A stretch of DNA of 64,000 bases from Vibrio chagasii (GTDB taxonomy: Bacteria; Pseudomonadota; Gammaproteobacteria; Enterobacterales; Vibrionaceae), in the NCBI RefSeq assembly GCF_002954585.1, contig NZ_MSCI01000001.1, forward strand, positions 620,001 through 684,000, given 5' to 3'. The notes beneath the pieces are model-generated. The model was not told the origin of the DNA and made no database searches. It saw only the letters and a list, made by a program, of their open reading frames with translations. The position numbers and the translations under genes are program-made. Below, piece by piece: positions 35,662 to 45,191 of the stretch (the stretch's first letter is position 1; each line of letters begins with the position of its first letter).

Positions 35662-36507
35662 ATGAATACCAAACAACATGAGGACGCGGTCAGTGAAGTG
35701 GCCATGTTCAATCAACACCTTCACTTAATCCAATCTGTTCATACCATTCCGACGCCAAAAGTGAATTGGGAGTCGATGGCTATGGAGCCCGCACCTGCAA
35801 TGCCAACTGTTCGCTTCGACCACAAAGTCAAAGCTATGGAAGCGCTCGATGATTACAAACCTAATTGGTTGGATATGTTATTGGGGAATAAATAAAAGCT
35901 GCATGCTCTTACTAAGAACGTTGAACGCGCTGCAGAACAAGATATTGAAGATTACAAAACTGAGTTTGTGCATTGGGTACAGAACTACAGTTACTGGGCC
36001 AAGAAGAACCAGCTTTCAAAGGGTGTTCTGAATAACGATAGCGAAGCCAAACTGACCGCTCTTTCAGAAGCACAACAGAATCCTATCAACGCCTCGGTAG
36101 TCGACACAAAACTGATCAACCATAACTTTAATACTTACAAAAATGGTCATCTGTTAGAAATCAATATTCAGGTGAATAAGGATAATGTCATCCCTAAAGA
36201 GAGAAAAGTGCTGTGCCAAGGTGAGGTAAAACTAGAAAGCCTATCCATACCTGAAAGCAATACCCTATATCGAGAATATGTATGTAGCTGTGTTCTTAAA
36301 TGTGCTCAGGACTCTTTCAATGTATTGCCTGAATCAAGTGTCGTGATCAATGTTGAACAGGTTTCAGCGGGTCAATCCAATGAAACTATTCTATCGTGTC
36401 ATATTGAAAAAGGGTTACTCGAGTTCTTATTAATTGAAGATGACAAGCCCTCAGAGATACTCGAATTCTTCGTACACCTAGAAGATTTTAATCCTCATCG
36501 AGGATGA
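35662..36507 (+). pseudogene. Unknown gene interrupted by one in-frame stop
   Basis: The first part (77 codons, good AGGA ribosome site, ATG at 35662) ends at a TAA at 35893-35895. The same reading frame continues without any shift to a stop at 36507. The 24 codons after the stop read KLHALTKNVERAAEQDIEDY and on to WVQNYSYWAKKNQ, ordinary coding sequence, with no ribosome site near the possible GTG restart at 35968. The whole frame would encode about 281 residues without a signal peptide or membrane segment. I do not recognise the family. The simplest reading is a recent nonsense mutation; a sequencing error or two separate genes are alternatives. Confidence 0.65.
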
Positions 36508-36646
36508 CGGTTTCTCAGCAATTCAAACCATCTTCTCTCCTTTACCTATCGCGTCGTAATTCGCTCGAATTTCCGATTTACTCTCTGACAACTCACATGG
36601 CTAACACGTTGTTAGCTGTGTGAGACCACGAATAAACTTACTAGCT

Positions 36647-37477
36647 ATGTCGACTTACTCTATTTCAACAACAAATCACCCTTCAACTAATACAACTCTA
36701 GGCAGGCGTTGTTTCAACACCTTACCTTTGGTCGCTTTGGTTTTATCGACACAAGTATTCGCAGAAGAGACCGACCTTGTCGATGAGCCTTTACTCAATG
36801 AAGAACAAGAGGACGAATCCCCTTTCACGACGTTAACTAAATTGGGGTTTATATACTCTCAAAACACCAGTTCATCCTTGTCTATCAATTCCGGGATATC
36901 CGTAGGCTACAAAAAGGAAAATTGGGGACAACGCGTGCAGTTCGATACTTATTACACGGATGCTGAAAATGATGAAGATGGAACGAATCGCTATACCACT
37001 AACTATGGGGTTAGCTATGACTTGAATGACGTCACCTATTTAGTTGCAACAACACGTTTTGAACACGATCACTATGGCACCTATCGTAAGCAGTTCATTA
37101 CCGCTACCGGGCTTGGTCGCCATTTCTACGAAACCGAGAGAATCAAGCTTCAGGCGTCTGCGGGTCCGGGTTATCGAATCAGTAAACGCCAATCTTCTGA
37201 TGAAGAGTTTCCAAACAAAGAAAACTACGAACTTATTGCTAATACAAGTATCGATGGCTCCTTAACGCTCACTAAAACGTTCTCTATGGGTGCTACGGCT
37301 AACATGGCCTATGGTGAAGAAAACACGAACTACAACCTTAAAGGCTATCTAAAGAACATTCTGATGGGTAACTTAGCGCTCACCTTCGACACTGAATACA
37401 TCTATAACACCACTGTTGCCTCAGACCAAAGCAATAGCGAGATCTATAGTTCAATGAATCTAAACTACGATTTCTAA
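36647..37477 (+). CDS. DUF481-family outer-membrane protein
   Basis: This protein of about 276 residues has an export signal preceded by about 20 extra residues (hydrophobic core LPLVALVLSTQVFA). Repeated amphipathic beta strands follow (SLSINSGISVGYKKENW, YTTNYGVSYDLNDVTYLVAT, LALTFDTEYIYN), ending in Phe (MNLNYDF) as barrel proteins do. This fits DUF481/YdiY-like outer-membrane proteins, whose function is unsettled. A GTG at 36620 is an alternative start; neither has a clear ribosome site. Convergent with the RND pump genes. Confidence 0.8.
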   Translation: MSTYSISTTNHPSTNTTLGRRCFNTLPLVALVLSTQVFAEETDLVDEPLLNEEQEDESPFTTLTKLGFIYSQNTSSSLSINSGISVGYKKENWGQRVQFDTYYTDAENDEDGTNRYTTNYGVSYDLNDVTYLVATTRFEHDHYGTYRKQFITATGLGRHFYETERIKLQASAGPGYRISKRQSSDEEFPNKENYELIANTSIDGSLTLTKTFSMGATANMAYGEENTNYNLKGYLKNILMGNLALTFDTEYIYNTTVASDQSNSEIYSSMNLNYDF

Positions 37478-37521
37478 CCATACTGTTTGCTCTGCCCCCT
37501 AACCTCGCAACGCCGGATAAC

Positions 37522-37548
37522 AAAAGGCCCTCACAGTGAGGGCCTTAA
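37522..37548. terminator. Hairpin between convergent DUF481 and RND genes
   Basis: A near-perfect palindrome AAGGCCCTCAC/GTGAGGGCCTT with a very short loop, A-rich on the left. It probably ends both transcripts, more likely the minus-strand one. Confidence 0.7.
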
Positions 37549-37587
37549 AGTATCTAAAAACGATTAACTTCTATCTCTGATATACCA

Positions 37588-40500
37588 TTACGCTGTTTTT
37601 GACCTCAAGCGTGCTAGCACATCCATCTGCTTTAAGTTTGCCATCCCAACATACGCGACAGGTACCAAAAACAGTGAGAAGAAAGTTCCGACCGTTAAGC
37701 CGCCCACCAATACCAAACCGATGTTGATACGTCCCAGAGAACCAGGCCCATCGGCCAAGGCTAGCGGAAATGAACCAAGGATCATCGTCAGCGACGTCAT
37801 TAAGATAGGTCGTAACCTTGAACGTGCACTGCTGATCGCGGCTTCTTTTGCACTTGCGCCTGATTTACGTTTCTCATTGGCGAATTCCACCAATAGGATA
37901 CCGTGTTTCGTCACAAGGCCCACCAGCGTCAGTAAGCCGATCTTCGAGTAGGTGTTGAGGCTTTGACCAAACACCGATAACGTCAAAATCGCACCAACAA
38001 TACACAGAGGAACGGTCAGCAAGATGATCAACGGGTCGACAAAACTTTCAAACTGCGCAGCCAAGATCAAGAAGATGAAAACCAACGCCAGTACGAATAG
38101 CACCTGCGCACCTGCCGTAGAATCCACAAGGTCTTTGACAATACCGTTGAACTCGTAACTCTGTGCTGGTTTTAATAGACTTGGCACCGTGTCATCGATA
38201 TATGCTTTTACATCACTTGCGGTATATCCCGGCATAAGATCAGCGGTAATTTCAGCGCTGTCTTGTCCCATGAAAGTCTTAAAGTTCGATTCCGATGTTA
38301 CTTGCTTGATGGAAACAAACTGAGATAGAGGAAGCCTTTGTCCCGATTGTGAATCCACATACAATTTATCCAAAACTTTGAAGTCACCAAGATCCTTCAG
38401 GTTCACTTGCACTTGGATTGGGTATGTATAGCCATCATCCGCTTGTAAATCGGCAGCTTTCACTGAGCCCAAGAAAGTCGACAGCGCGTTGGTAACATTG
38501 CCGTAATCCACCCCAGATAACACAATTGCATTGCGGTCAATCGATAAGTCATAGCGCAGCTGGTCGCGTAGCATTGAGTTTTTAACATTAGTGACACCCT
38601 CATAATCCTCAAGAGCCTCTACCACATTGCTCGCTGTGTCAGACAAAGCGCCGGTATCACGATTCACAGTTGTAAGCTCAAGAATCATGTTGGTCGCAAT
38701 ATTCAAGTTATCCGCTGAGCGAACCTTGAAAGACATACCATAAGCAGAGACTGAACTTTGCGCTTTAGCAATAAACTCATTCACTAATTCATCTGCAGAC
38801 TGTTCACGTTCTCCCCATGGTTTTAGTAGAACGTGATTGGTCGGCGTACCTTCAATGTAAGACAGGTTCGCTTCAACTGAATCATCGCCTTTAAATACGC
38901 TGTTTAACTGTTCATTGTTATCAAGGTGATATTGACGACCAACACCCGTTGGTGGTGTTGAGGTAACCTCTACAAAACCGGTATCTTCTGTTGGCAACAG
39001 TACTTGAGGCATCTTCCAAACGGCCAAAGCAGACAACGCAATAAGCATTAAAGCGATACCGCTCATTAGTGCTTTACGATCAAACCACTTACCGAGCTCT
39101 TTAGTGTATCGGTCAGACAACACATTGAGCTTAGCATCAACTTTTTGATACCACTTTGCAGGCGTCGAGACAGGCTTAATCAAGTAAGCACTCATCATCG
39201 GTGATAGCGTTAACGCGACAAACCCTGAAATGATCACAGCAGCTGCAAGTGTGAAAGCAAATTGCCTGAACAGATCGGCGGTCAGGCCAGCCATCAAGCC
39301 GATTGGCAAATAAACAACGGCCAAAGTCAATGTCATGGCAATTACTGGGAAGACGATCTCTCGACACCCTTTAATCGCAGCGTTGAACGGGGTCTCACCC
39401 TCTTCGATATGACGATAACAGTTTTCCGCGACAACAATCGCATCATCAACCACTAGGCCTATCGCCAGAATGATCGCCAAGATAGTCAGGACATTGATAC
39501 TAAACCCAAGTAAATGCATCACCGCAAATACACCAATCACACACACAGGAATGGTAATGATCGGAATAGAAGCAACGCGAACAGAGCCAAGGAAAAGAAC
39601 AACAACGGCGGAAACAAGAACAATTGCCTCAACTAAAGTCATAAAGCCTTCGTCAATAGCCGCTTTGATAAAGTCAGCTTGGTTATAAACCATTTTCATC
39701 TCGATGCCTTCAGGCAGTTGAGGCTGAATTAGGTCGATTTGCTTTTTAACTTTATTAGCAACCGTTACTGGGTTTTCGCTTTTAAGAGGCAAGACCTGAA
39801 TCGACATTGCTAAGTTGTCGTCAACACGAAGAATACTTGGCGTGAGGCTTTCTTCTCCCATTTTGACTTCAGCGATATCGCCAATACGAATGATCTTTCC
39901 ATTATCGACACGTACCACTAAGTCTCGGACATCATCAACGCTGGTCACTTGATTAACCGGGTTAATAGAGAAATCTCGAACCTGACCTTTAATAGTACCC
40001 GCGGTAAATGTCGCATTGTAAGAACTCAGCGTACCTACCACATCAGAAGCACTCATGTTGAGCGCCATCATGCGATCAGGTTGAAGCCATACCCTCACCG
40101 CTTTTTGGCTACCACCGTATGGTCCCCAAATACCACCGACACCTTGAATATGTTTAAACTGAGGTACAACTTGTTGGCTAATGTAGTCGTACATATCTTG
40201 TTTAGACATTTTGCCAGTGTTCACAAACGTGATGATATTACTTGGCATACTGGTGTCTGATGAGTCGTCAGTGACCGTTGGTTTATCGGTCATGCTAGGC
40301 GGGAAATCGCTAATGGCTTCAACACTACTGCGAAGATTGTTCATCAGGCTTGTGTATTCAACGTCATCAACATCATCTTCGAAGATGATTTTTAAATTAC
40401 AGGTGCCTTCCTGACAATCCGTAGTCATAGTCTTTACACTATCAAGACCTGTAGCAGCAGTAATTAACTTGTCCGCAACATTGCGCGACATAAATTCTGC

Positions 40501-40665
40501 ACTTGCACCATTAATCGCAGCCGTTACTGTTGCTGAAGGTGTTTTGTGTTCAGGGAAATACTGAATCGATAGCTTCTGAAATGACAACATGCCAAGTAGT
40601 ACGATGGCGATGCTCAACACTGAAGCAAAAACAGGATGCTTAATACAAATCTCAGGAAGCTTCAT
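37588..40665 (-). CDS. RND-family multidrug efflux permease
   Basis: This 1025-residue inner-membrane proton-driven efflux pump is of the HAE1/AcrB type. Twelve membrane helices lie in two halves, with large periplasmic loops after helices 1 and 7. The proton-relay aspartates are in ILAIGLVVDDAIVVAENCYR (about residues 400-419), and the second half contains AAQFESFVDPLIILLTVPLC and LVTKHGILLVEFANE. It works with the adaptor encoded just upstream (14-base overlap) and presumably a TolC-like channel encoded elsewhere. The substrates are unknown. The N-terminus MKLPEICIKHPVFASVL is typical of the family. Confidence 0.94.
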   Translation of the reverse strand: MKLPEICIKHPVFASVLSIAIVLLGMLSFQKLSIQYFPEHKTPSATVTAAINGASAEFMSRNVADKLITAATGLDSVKTMTTDCQEGTCNLKIIFEDDVDDVEYTSLMNNLRSSVEAISDFPPSMTDKPTVTDDSSDTSMPSNIITFVNTGKMSKQDMYDYISQQVVPQFKHIQGVGGIWGPYGGSQKAVRVWLQPDRMMALNMSASDVVGTLSSYNATFTAGTIKGQVRDFSINPVNQVTSVDDVRDLVVRVDNGKIIRIGDIAEVKMGEESLTPSILRVDDNLAMSIQVLPLKSENPVTVANKVKKQIDLIQPQLPEGIEMKMVYNQADFIKAAIDEGFMTLVEAIVLVSAVVVLFLGSVRVASIPIITIPVCVIGVFAVMHLLGFSINVLTILAIILAIGLVVDDAIVVAENCYRHIEEGETPFNAAIKGCREIVFPVIAMTLTLAVVYLPIGLMAGLTADLFRQFAFTLAAAVIISGFVALTLSPMMSAYLIKPVSTPAKWYQKVDAKLNVLSDRYTKELGKWFDRKALMSGIALMLIALSALAVWKMPQVLLPTEDTGFVEVTSTPPTGVGRQYHLDNNEQLNSVFKGDDSVEANLSYIEGTPTNHVLLKPWGEREQSADELVNEFIAKAQSSVSAYGMSFKVRSADNLNIATNMILELTTVNRDTGALSDTASNVVEALEDYEGVTNVKNSMLRDQLRYDLSIDRNAIVLSGVDYGNVTNALSTFLGSVKAADLQADDGYTYPIQVQVNLKDLGDFKVLDKLYVDSQSGQRLPLSQFVSIKQVTSESNFKTFMGQDSAEITADLMPGYTASDVKAYIDDTVPSLLKPAQSYEFNGIVKDLVDSTAGAQVLFVLALVFIFLILAAQFESFVDPLIILLTVPLCIVGAILTLSVFGQSLNTYSKIGLLTLVGLVTKHGILLVEFANEKRKSGASAKEAAISSARSRLRPILMTSLTMILGSFPLALADGPGSLGRINIGLVLVGGLTVGTFFSLFLVPVAYVGMANLKQMDVLARLRSKTA

Positions 40666-41923
40666 TCGTGCTCTCCTTCGTTATCGCTTCCTTGCTGTTT
40701 GATGGACCGTTTTGCTCAGCAGTCACCTTAGTTTTGTTGGCTGCATTTGGCTCTTCTTCTGAATCTTTTGACCCGTCAGTCCAATCAACCGTCGGCTCCA
40801 CTGGATATTGTTCATCAAGTAGTGTCTCAGTGGTTTGTTCAATAGGTTCAGTTACCTTTTGAGGCATCAACTCTACTGTTTTTTGCTCGACATTCGGGTT
40901 CATAACCTTAACCAAAGAAGCTTTCTTTAGGTTTTGCTGGCCCGTAACTACTACGTTATCACCCAGCTGTAACCCTTTTTCGACAACGACATATCCATCA
41001 TTAGTATTTACACCGAGCTCAACGATTCGTTGTTCAATGTTGTTTCCATTGACTACCCAAACGAAACGCTCTGCATCTTTAGCTTGGACCGCATTTTGAG
41101 AAACAACCATTTTCGTTGAATCTTCACTGGTCATTTGGCTCACCTTGGCAAACATGCCCGGAACCAAGCGATGCTCTGGATTGGTTACGTGCGCGTGAAC
41201 CTCTACTCGACCTGAGCTTTCGTCAACAGCCGGAGCAATGTAGTCTACGACGCCAGAGAAAGCCTCATCAGTAAATGCATCAACTTGGATCGATACATTC
41301 TGTCCCAGCTTTGCATTACCAAGATCCGATTGCCCAATTGAATACTGGACTTCAACTGGATCAAGCTTGATCAAACTAACCAAGGCCGTTGAACTATCAA
41401 TTTTGCTACCCACAGAGTGGTTGAAGTTCGTTAGCTGCCCATCAAAAGGCGCTACCAATAGATAGTCATTCATTAGTGCTTCTTTCTGACGGAAGTCAGC
41501 GGCCGCGAGATTCGCTTGTTCTTTTAGCTCTTCAACGTCTTGCTGAGACATTGAATCCGGTTGCTTTTTCAGTAGCTCTTGTACTCGCTTTAATTTTGAC
41601 TTTGCAAGCGCCAACGAGCTTCTAGCTTTATCTAAATCGGCTTTCGCTTTGGTGTTATCTAGTTGAGCAATCAGCTCACCTTTCTTAACCGAGTCTCCAT
41701 CTTTGAAATGGATTTCGAGAATTTTATCGGAAGCGCTAAAGGTCAATGCAGCAGAATCTGTTGCTCTAATTTTGCCAACTTCGTTGATTGAAGAAGTGAA
41801 TGCTTGTTTGTGAGCCTTTTCAATGGTCACTGGAATCAGGGGCGAGTCTTCGGCAAATGTGGGAGTGATATGTAAGGCAAACAGAGCCAAAAAGATTGTT
41901 TTACTAAGCTTTGTAAATTTCAT
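40652..41923 (-). CDS. RND efflux periplasmic adaptor (membrane fusion protein)
   Basis: This 423-residue adaptor links the pump to an outer-membrane channel. It has a signal peptide (cut near TFA, about residue 24) without a lipobox. The half-lipoyl motif is VKKGELIAQLDNTKA, the alpha-hairpin about residues 90-145 (SSLALAKSKLKRVQELLKKQ), and the second lipoyl part LVAPFDGQLTNFNHSVG; beta-barrel and membrane-proximal domains follow (LGVNTNDGYVVVEKGLQLGD). The last 75 or so residues are an unusual acidic, low-complexity tail (DGSKDSEEEPNAANKTK) beyond the folded adaptor. It overlaps the pump gene by 14 bases. Confidence 0.92.
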   Translation of the reverse strand: MKFTKLSKTIFLALFALHITPTFAEDSPLIPVTIEKAHKQAFTSSINEVGKIRATDSAALTFSASDKILEIHFKDGDSVKKGELIAQLDNTKAKADLDKARSSLALAKSKLKRVQELLKKQPDSMSQQDVEELKEQANLAAADFRQKEALMNDYLLVAPFDGQLTNFNHSVGSKIDSSTALVSLIKLDPVEVQYSIGQSDLGNAKLGQNVSIQVDAFTDEAFSGVVDYIAPAVDESSGRVEVHAHVTNPEHRLVPGMFAKVSQMTSEDSTKMVVSQNAVQAKDAERFVWVVNGNNIEQRIVELGVNTNDGYVVVEKGLQLGDNVVVTGQQNLKKASLVKVMNPNVEQKTVELMPQKVTEPIEQTTETLLDEQYPVEPTVDWTDGSKDSEEEPNAANKTKVTAEQNGPSNSKEAITKESTNEAS

Positions 41924-42115
41924 TTTTAATAACCATAACCGTCAAATTCATCTGAATTAAACGTTTTTCTAAGCAGCTATTTTTTACTTAATGAGCTTCC
42001 AGCTATTTAAATAATACTAAAACAGCTAATAATGAGAATTGGGCTCAACTCACTGTCGAGCCCAGCAATGTTTATATGATTCCTAAAGTTTTCGTTCTAA
42101 ACTCCAAAGTAAAAG

Positions 42116-42600
42116 TTAAAAACGATGTTGATATTGAACACCAAGTAAAACAGCGTCAGCGCTCGCAACTGCCGTTATATTGGAACTTGTTCCTAGAACC
42201 TTCGTCAGGCTTTCGTCAATATTTTGTGATTCTCCAATTATAAAACCAGTACCTACATCAATAGATGTTGACATCCGTGAAGTGGTAAGTTCCGCCAACA
42301 GTCATCCTGTAACGAGTGGAGATTTACATCTGGTATCGATAAATAGGTTAACTTGTCGGTTGGAGAGATGTCATACAAGTAACCCGCTCATAAAACGATA
42401 TCTTTCGACATTGTGTAAGTACCACCCACCGAGACGTGCCCCGCATCGAGAGATTGATCAGCGAGTGTTTCTGTATTTCCTATCATCAGCGTGTAGCTCA
42501 CATTAGAAATATCGATACCACTATCCATAAAAACTGCACCAACAGATAACACTGGTTGTTCGATGTACGCTATGGCTGCACTATCCGATTGGTTCTCATG
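42116..42600 (-). pseudogene. Decayed FadL/OMPP1-family outer-membrane transporter, C-terminal part
   Basis: Three minus-strand frames in succession carry one FadL-like barrel ending. The first (about 42600-42310) reads GGTYTMSKDIVL, a stop at 42388-42390, then AGYLYDISPTDKLTYLSIPD. The second (from 42305) reads MTVGGTYHFTDVNI. The third (to 42116) reads DVGTGFIIGESQN and on to the barrel-type terminus LLGVQYQHRF. The AGYxYDxSP...PD pattern is characteristic of long-chain fatty-acid/hydrocarbon porins. The first 60 % of such a protein is missing and at least one stop and two frameshifts are present, so it is dead. It lies just upstream of the RND adaptor gene on the same strand. Confidence 0.72.
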
Positions 42601-42760
42601 AATCAGAGCTCCTTAAATTTTTATCTCAAAACCTAACGAGGTGAACACGCTACAAGCCCTGATTGAATAAGTTTGGGTATCTAAAGGTACTTGCTTTGAA
42701 GATAGAAGCCTAATGCAAGCCATCCCAGTCTGAAAGAAAGTACTAGAAGATAAGAGTGGA

Positions 42761-43184
42761 ATGATCATGCCACTCAGCGTGGCAAAGGATTTAGATTTGC
42801 AGGTCAAGAAACCTAAGATAAAGAAGGTGGACTTCGTAAGATTCAAGCGCAAGTAAAGCAAGATTCACAACAAACACTAAAAGCGGTTCCGATAGAAGAA
42901 GCAACACGAGAAACCACAACTCCTACGAAAAAGAACAGTAACATGCTGACGTTGGTTGGGGTATTTATTGTTGTAGCCTTGTTATCCCAGTATCTATTTT
43001 CTTACTTAGATCGAAATATCTTAGCTGAAAGACTAACAGGGAAGCACTTTACCTCTTGTAAAAAAGAAACCGACGAGTTCACATTTAAAAACTTTATAAC
43101 GTAACGCATTACGAATATAAGGGACGCAAGTTCATCATCGATAATTCAGGAAAACCTTTGAGCCTCCATAGCGAATTTAAGTAA
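42761..43184 (+). pseudogene. Decayed small membrane protein gene
   Basis: An ATG at 42761 opens a 31-codon frame (VAKDLDLQVKKPKIKK). Coding-like sequence continues in another frame (EGGLRKIQAQVKQDSQQTLK, then a membrane helix LTLVGVFIVVALLSQYLF) to a stop at 43102-43104. It then resumes in a third frame (HYEYKGRKFIIDNSGKPL) to a stop at 43182-43184. Joined, this would be about 140 residues with one membrane segment. I do not recognise the family. Two frameshifts make it a pseudogene; a short intact gene from the ATG at 42943 (53 residues) is the alternative. Confidence 0.5.
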
Positions 43185-43665
43185 CTCAGCGTGGCATGAT
43201 ACATTTCTGCAAGAAAGTAATGTGTGCTGATCTGCCAGCCTATTCTAATTAGGAACCAGAGTTGAACATCATTAGATATCATCACTCTCTAACTAAACAA
43301 TCCTTGTAGCCTCATTTCTGACGTCGAGCTTTCTTCAATCTACTCAATGTCAAAAATACACCTTTCTCATTAATTACCCAGCACAACTTGTGAATCCAAA
43401 TTATTTATAAATGGAAGTCACCATATGCAGCAAAACTACACAAAGGTGATCCAAGTAATATTTTAGCGATCGATAATATTTGTTTATTAACATCTAAACA
43501 ACAGCAGTTATTCATGATTTATAACCAGAATTAACATCGAAAAAAATGTTTGTCTTAGATCATATCAACATCAACTATGCCTCGTGCCATAGTACAGTTT
43601 TCGGTACATTCATTGTCATATTCTGAAACAGTTTCTTGTATTTTTTAAACTTTGCGGAGATTTCG
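43185..43665. other. Gene-free stretch upstream of dcuC
   Basis: About 480 AT-rich bases with no ORF I trust. A 14-base string ACTCAGCGTGGCA, also present at about 42771-42783, recurs at 43185-43197 and brackets the decayed gene. The dcuC promoter must lie here; I found no FNR box good enough to mark. Confidence 0.4.
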
Positions 43666-45033
43666 ATGTTAGAACTCTTGATCGGACTAGTGGTTACCAT
43701 CGCTGTAGGTTACTTTATTGTAAAAGGCTATAAAGCAGCCGGGGTTTTGTTAACTGCCGGCCTTGCTCTTCTTCTTATTACCGGCCTTATTGGTCACACA
43801 GTCTTACCAGCTAAGATAGCTTCAACAGGTAACATGGTTACCGATTCATTAGAATTCGTTAAGTACATGCTTCAATACCGTGGTGGCGGTCTAGGTATGC
43901 AGATCATGCTTCTATGTGGTTTCGCTTCTTACATGACTCACATAGGCGCAAACAATGTTGTTGTGAAACAGTTTTCCAAACCCCTATCTGTTATCAAATC
44001 TCCATACGCGCTTCTTGTTGCTGCTTACATCGTGGCGTGTCTGATGTCTCTGGCGGTGAGCTCTGCTACTGGCCTTGGCGTGTTGTTGATGGCTACCCTA
44101 TTCCCAATGATGACAGCGATGGGTATTTCTCGTCCTGCAGCGGTTTCAGTATGTGCATCTCCAGCAGCAATCATTCTTTCTCCAACATCTGGTGACGTGG
44201 TTATCGCTGCAGAAAAATCAGGGCTAGACTTAGATGTGTTTGCGGTTCAAACGGTGCTACCGGTGTCAATCTGCGCCATTATCGTAATGGCAGCTGCAGC
44301 TTTTTTCTGGAACAAGTACCTAGATAAGAAAGAAAACACGCCAATGGAAAAAGTTGATGTTTCTGATATTGAAACAACAGCGCCTGCTTTCTATGCGGCG
44401 CTTCCGTTCCTACCTATTATCGGTGTTTTCCTATTCAATGGCCGTACTATTCCAGGTCTTAAGTTAGACATATACACTATCGTAGTTGGCTCAATTTTCG
44501 TTGGTGCCCTTGTTGATTATATTGTAAAGAAATTCGATGGCGAAAAGACGCTAGAAGACCTAGATTCTTGTTACCAAGGAATGGCGGATGCATTTAAAGG
44601 CGTTGTAATGCTGTTAGTTGCGGCTGGCGTATTTGCTCAAGGTCTAATGTCTATCGGTGCAATTGATAACCTAATCGGTCTTGCTGAATCAGCGGGTGCT
44701 GGCGGCATCGCACTTATGCTTATCCTCACAGGCCTAACGGTTGCTGCGGCAATTGCGACTGGCTCTGGTAACGCACCTTTCTATGCTTTCGTTGAGCTTG
44801 CGCCTTCACTCGCTGCAAAGATGGGCCTAAACCCTGCATTCCTAATTATCCCAATGCTTCAAGCATCAAACCTAGGTCGTACTATCTCTCCAGTATCTGG
44901 CGTAGTGGTAGCAACTTCAGGCATGGGTAAAATCAGCCCATTTGAAGTGGTGAAACGTACATCTGTACCAGTCATCTGCGGCCTTATTACTGTTATATTC
45001 GGTACACTTGTTCTAGTACCAATGGCTGTTTAA
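43666..45033 (+). CDS. dcuC: Anaerobic C4-dicarboxylate transporter DcuC
   Basis: This inner-membrane carrier of 455 residues and about 12 hydrophobic helices exchanges or exports succinate and takes up fumarate and other C4-dicarboxylates during anaerobic growth. Conserved segments are GGGLGMQIMLLCGFASYMTHIGANN, SATGLGVLLMATLFPMM, SPTSGDVVIAAEKSG and SNLGRTISPVSGVVVA. The ATG at 43666 is chosen because GCGGAG sits seven bases before it; an upstream ATG at 43636 has none. It lies beside narQP and nap, fitting an anaerobic role. Confidence 0.92.
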   Translation: MLELLIGLVVTIAVGYFIVKGYKAAGVLLTAGLALLLITGLIGHTVLPAKIASTGNMVTDSLEFVKYMLQYRGGGLGMQIMLLCGFASYMTHIGANNVVVKQFSKPLSVIKSPYALLVAAYIVACLMSLAVSSATGLGVLLMATLFPMMTAMGISRPAAVSVCASPAAIILSPTSGDVVIAAEKSGLDLDVFAVQTVLPVSICAIIVMAAAAFFWNKYLDKKENTPMEKVDVSDIETTAPAFYAALPFLPIIGVFLFNGRTIPGLKLDIYTIVVGSIFVGALVDYIVKKFDGEKTLEDLDSCYQGMADAFKGVVMLLVAAGVFAQGLMSIGAIDNLIGLAESAGAGGIALMLILTGLTVAAAIATGSGNAPFYAFVELAPSLAAKMGLNPAFLIIPMLQASNLGRTISPVSGVVVATSGMGKISPFEVVKRTSVPVICGLITVIFGTLVLVPMAV

Positions 45034-45068
45034 GTCTTTAATAGTTATATAGATATGTAATGCCCAAA

Positions 45069-45107
45069 TAAAAGGCGCTGAACTTAATAAGTTCAGCGCC
45101 TTTTTTT
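45069..45107. terminator. Bidirectional terminator between dcuC and narP
   Basis: A 15-base-pair perfect stem AAAGGCGCTGAACTT with a three-base loop, T7 on the right and an A-rich left flank, so it can act in both directions. Confidence 0.93.
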
Positions 45108-45191
45108 ATATCACTCTGAAACCTTTTACAGTTATCGAGAGTCGGATTGAATAGTACGGCTTGAAATAGTGTTATTTCAAAAGAACAAGCC

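Noticed and set aside
35968..36507. Separate gene starting at a GTG inside the interrupted frame
   Set aside because: There is no ribosome site, and coding-like sequence extends upstream of the GTG back to the stop codon, so one broken gene is the better reading.
42613..42861. 82-codon minus-strand ORF opposite the decayed membrane-protein gene
   Set aside because: The plus strand shows better coding texture in two frames here; the minus-strand ORF has no ribosome site and looks like an antisense shadow.
43555..43580. Possible FNR or CRP site upstream of dcuC
   Set aside because: ATATCAA gives one half-site only; the partner half does not fit, so it is not reported as a site.
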